NCBI GenBank assembly: GCA_023701135.1
Contig: JAMPXP010000020.1
Span: 35,028 to 99,027, forward strand
Reading direction: 5' to 3'
Length of the DNA stretch: 64,000 bases
Source: Desulfobacula sp.
GTDB taxonomy: Bacteria; Desulfobacterota; Desulfobacteria; Desulfobacterales; Desulfobacteraceae
The notes below the pieces were generated by a model. It saw nothing but the letters and a program-made list of their open reading frames with translations. It did no database searches and was not told the origin of the DNA. This document shows positions 61,647-64,000 of the stretch, one piece after another. Made by a program: the position numbers and the translations under genes. Numbering within the stretch: position 1 is the stretch's first letter; each line of letters opens with the position of its first letter.

Positions 61647-63119
61647 TCATTGAGCGGTTTTTCCCGCGATATCCTGGGGGTCCATGTTTTTGGTATACAG
61701 GGGAGAGGCAAGGTAGAGGAGGCCGTAAGTCAGTACAACATATCCGAACAGGGGTGTAAACACGGAAGAAAGAAGAACGGCCAGGTTGATCCGTGTAAAC
61801 CAGGGCCTCCGGTCCATGAACCGCCCGATATGAAGATAGTGGATAGGGTAGATGTTCATGGCCACGGCCGCCATCAGCATGAGAAAAAAACAGAAGATCC
61901 CCCAGGCGGCAACGGTTCCTGAATTTTCCGCCACGGCCGTTTCCAGCATGATCATAGGGGCTGTGACCAGTAGGGCCGCCGCAGGCGTAGGCATTCCTTT
62001 GAAAAAGCCGGGGATGGGCGTGCGGTCCAGGGTAAAATAGGCCAGGCGGGCAAAGCCCAGCAGGGTATACATCACGGCTGCAAATTTCAGGGGAAGGTAT
62101 TGGATGACCGGGTTCTGGATTTCGGAAAGGAAAACATAGAAGATCCATCCCGGCGCAATGCAGAAGCTCACGGCGTCGGCAATATCATCCATGATGCCGC
62201 CAAAGGTGACGTTGAATCTCCGGGTGCTGTTTTCAGCAACGGCGGTCAGTCCCAGCTTCCTGGCCAGGGCCCCGTCAACCTTGTCGAATACGGCCCCGCC
62301 CATCAACAGCAGATAGGCTTCCCGGATCTTCCCCTGGTAGGCGAAGAACACTGCCAGAAGCCCCATCAAGGCATTCATCGTGGTTAGGGCATTGGGAAAT
62401 ATCGAGAGAATCCGCTTTCGCAGGGTCATATCTCCCAGGCATATCTCGTCCAGGCAGAGGGTACCGTATTTGCGGCAGTTCATGGCAATGGACCCGAAAA
62501 TGACGATGAGGCAGAGAATCTCAACGAAAAACAGGTTCCGGAGGGAAATATGGCTGATGCTGCTCAGTCGGTCATAAAAAAAACCGGGCCGGGAGGAGGG
62601 GACATAAAAAATATAGATATAGAGCAGGGCCCCGACTGGGGCGGCAACGACTTTTCGCAGCCTTGTATATTGAAGCTCTTCGGCTTTTTCAGGACTTTTG
62701 ACGGAAAATTTTCTCATGAACTGGGCAAAATTATCCCGCACCAGAACGGCAATGCACAGAAACAGGACCAGGATGGCATGGAGCAGCTCCACCCGGGTAT
62801 ATTCGGGGGAGACCTCCAGAAGCCGCCACATGGCCCCGGCAGTGAGCAGGGGAAAAATAATGGAATACACCAGTTTGTCCATGAGCCTGTCCGCCAGGTC
62901 CGTTAATTTGAAATTTTGGCCGAACCGGGTGGAAAACCACCGGTCCACCAGATCAAAACACATGGAGATAAGAAAACAGAGCGCCCCCAAGACATAGAGC
63001 GTTGGGTTGTGGGTCCACATGACCCCGACGGCAAACACCATTCCTGCGAATACCAGCGGCGCCCGGCCGTAGACCAGAACGGCGGCGATGCGCTGGGCCA
63101 TTTTCGATTCTTCTTTCAT
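61647..63119 (-). CDS. Fused tandem CDP-alcohol phosphatidyltransferase
   Basis: The 490-residue membrane protein has two CDP-alcohol phosphatidyltransferase domains. The N-terminal one has Asp56, Asp59, Asp77 and Asp81 with canonical 3-18-4 spacing (DLVDRWFS, TDLADRLMDK), but Gly and Ala-Arg of the motif are replaced by Arg60 and Ser63-Thr64. The C-terminal one has DKVDGALARKLGL and, after an extra 11 residues, GGIMDDIADAVSF. It makes a phospholipid by joining CDP-diacylglycerol to an alcohol. AGGAGCTGC precedes the ATG. It is the first gene of a six-gene operon (next gap 31 bases). Confidence 0.88.
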   Translation of the reverse strand: MKEESKMAQRIAAVLVYGRAPLVFAGMVFAVGVMWTHNPTLYVLGALCFLISMCFDLVDRWFSTRFGQNFKLTDLADRLMDKLVYSIIFPLLTAGAMWRLLEVSPEYTRVELLHAILVLFLCIAVLVRDNFAQFMRKFSVKSPEKAEELQYTRLRKVVAAPVGALLYIYIFYVPSSRPGFFYDRLSSISHISLRNLFFVEILCLIVIFGSIAMNCRKYGTLCLDEICLGDMTLRKRILSIFPNALTTMNALMGLLAVFFAYQGKIREAYLLLMGGAVFDKVDGALARKLGLTAVAENSTRRFNVTFGGIMDDIADAVSFCIAPGWIFYVFLSEIQNPVIQYLPLKFAAVMYTLLGFARLAYFTLDRTPIPGFFKGMPTPAAALLVTAPMIMLETAVAENSGTVAAWGIFCFFLMLMAAVAMNIYPIHYLHIGRFMDRRPWFTRINLAVLLSSVFTPLFGYVVLTYGLLYLASPLYTKNMDPQDIAGKTAQ

Positions 63120-63449
63120 GCAGCTCCTGATACCTTTGTACAGCTTCCGTAATTTCCATTGGACAGCCCCCGCGGCTATCCCCGGGGCCGGTCTGGGGAC
63201 TTGCCGTCAGACCGGCATGATATGGATGCGGTCACCCATATCCATTTTCGGGGGTATCATATCACATAAAAAAATCCAACGGTATGGCTGTGCCGGAAAA
63301 AATTAAACGGCGTCAGTATCCTTTCATTTTCGGTAAAGGGTTTGGGTGGTGTTTTTTCTAGGATTTGTGCCATAGCCGCATCCTTTTTGGTTTGCTGACC
63401 TTTTTACGGCCAAGGTCTTTATTATTTCCGATCATCCGTTCTCGGTGGG
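63120..63449. other. 330-bp region between the phosphatidyltransferase and the PIN-like fragment
   Basis: It holds two inverted repeats: GCCGGTCTG at 63187-63195 with CAGACCGGC at 63208-63216, and GATATGG (63220-63226) with CCATATC (63236-63242). They lie 68-123 bases upstream of the operon start and could be operators. No gene is recognised. Confidence 0.5.
63187..63242. promoter_or_regulatory. Two adjacent inverted repeats upstream of the lipid-like operon
   Basis: The first repeat has perfect 9-bp arms and a 12-base loop, the second 7-bp arms and a nine-base loop. Neither is followed by a T run on either strand, which argues against a simple terminator and leaves an operator or RNA structure possible. 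Confidence 0.4.
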
Positions 63450-63851
63450 TCAGAGATTTTTCGGCAGATGATAGGATACGTTTTCCTTGTTCAGAGAGAT
63501 GTATTTTTTTGCCTGCAGGATTTTAATGATGTTTAACAGCTCCATTTCGTCCAATTTGTTTGTAAATAAAGAATTGATGGTGTTGGATAGGGTTGTCACC
63601 TTTCGCGGCCGTGACTGGCCGCGTCCTGCTATATTTTTGACAATGGCATTGATTTTTTCATCTTTATCGATTGTATTCGAAATGCGTAAAACAGGTATTT
63701 CAGCAAGGTCGTTGATGCGGTTCGCCTTAACCTTCCTGCCCCTTAAATGCTTGATAAGGGGGTCAAAACCGGTGTCTTTGGAGATGATGTGAAAATAGCC
63801 TTCCGGGTCTTGAACCGACAGTTGCCCTACATAAAAGGCAATATGAAAATC
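63450..63851 (-). pseudogene. 5'-truncated PIN-like domain protein
   Basis: On the minus strand, 133 codons are open and end in TGA at 63450. The reading is protein-like: DFHIAFYVGQLSVQDPEGYF, HIISKDTGFDPLIKHLRGRK, then SRPRKVTTLSNTINSLFTNK. That agrees with PIN-like proteins as I remember them (FYIGxLS, HIISKDTGFDPLIxHL). No usable start codon or upstream N-terminal domain is present: the sequence runs directly into unrelated DNA at 63852. The beginning of the gene, perhaps 40-60 residues, is missing. The cut is likely the result of insertion. Confidence 0.65.
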
Positions 63852-64000
63852 CCAGTAGTGTCCGGTTAGGTTTTTGCTTGTGTTAATATTTTTCGATCTT
63901 TGACAATATTGTCCCGGTCTGAACCCGGGGGGCCATCACATCTGGTGAAAAGATCATTCAAAATTGCAGTCCGCAACTGCCGAACTCTTTTAATCGAGAC
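63852..64000 (-). mobile_element. Possible end of an insertion element at the right edge
   Basis: The bases CCGGACACTACTGG (minus strand, 63865-63852) abut the truncated PIN-like gene and look like a terminal inverted repeat of an IS element. Further in, a 44-codon frame is open from the window edge to a TAA at 63866, and another frame ends SRLKEFGSCGLQF. Both might be the C-terminal end of a transposase. Only 149 bases are visible, so the family cannot be given. Confidence 0.4.

Noticed and set aside
1..64000. CRISPR arrays, tRNA or rRNA genes
   Set aside because: Reading through the window showed no regularly spaced short repeats and no cloverleaf-like or ribosomal RNA sequence.

Overview
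The window looks like chromosomal DNA of a Gram-negative, anaerobic deltaproteobacterium of the Desulfobacteraceae type. This is an inference from protein families, not a database result. The supporting signs are indolepyruvate:ferredoxin oxidoreductase (IorAB), an EFR1-type flavodoxin/ferredoxin protein, a PEP-CTERM exported protein, many SpoIIE/STAS partner-switch proteins, a GAF/PAS hybrid kinase and a proton-pumping antiporter-like subunit. Most genes are moderately GC-rich. ppsA/usp, the EAL-HDOD gene and the HamAB-like pair are visibly richer in A and T.

Layout. 1-6.3 kb: a cut-off NuoL/MrpD-like membrane subunit, ppsA behind a sigma-54-like promoter, a universal stress protein, and class II ilvC with its own terminator. 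6.3-13.3 kb: a PEP-CTERM protein flanked by direct repeats, then a minus-strand operon of SpoIIE phosphatase/kinase, STAS protein and a double-CZB chemoreceptor. 13.6-17.6 kb: ilvY (the ilvC regulator, divergent but 7 kb away), hrpB and a Nudix hydrolase. 17.7-24.8 kb: MTHFR-like protein, M20 peptidase, SLC13 permease, iorA-iorB and an MBL-fold protein. 25-32.7 kb: EAL-HDOD protein, hybrid histidine kinase, the pyrD-pyrK-pyrE operon and the EFR1 protein.

33-37 kb: a two-gene nuclease plus Ski2-like helicase pair that matches the Hachiman (HamAB) defence architecture, with a divergent HamA. 37-47.4 kb: a SpoIIE phosphatase and a Cus-like metal-efflux operon (two outer-membrane factors, CusB, CusA, a Met/His-rich exported protein). 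The two transcription units start from duplicated, sigma-54-like promoter regions. 47.4-54.1 kb: a complete type I Wadjet system (JetABCD). 54.7-56.3 kb: rsgA and a small STAS-like protein. 56.4-63.1 kb: a six-gene minus-strand operon with a tandem CDP-alcohol phosphatidyltransferase, a MaoC-like protein, an acyl-AMP ligase, an unknown protein, RarD and an exported unknown. The right edge holds a 5'-truncated PIN-like gene next to what looks like the end of an inserted element.

The most interesting parts are the defence island (HamAB-like and Wadjet) interleaved with a metal-efflux module whose regulator candidate shares its promoter sequence, the separation of the normally adjacent ilvY/ilvC pair by a 7-kb block with duplicated ilvC leader sequence, and the lipid-like operon built around a fused tandem CDP-alcohol phosphatidyltransferase. 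No tRNA, rRNA or CRISPR array was seen.
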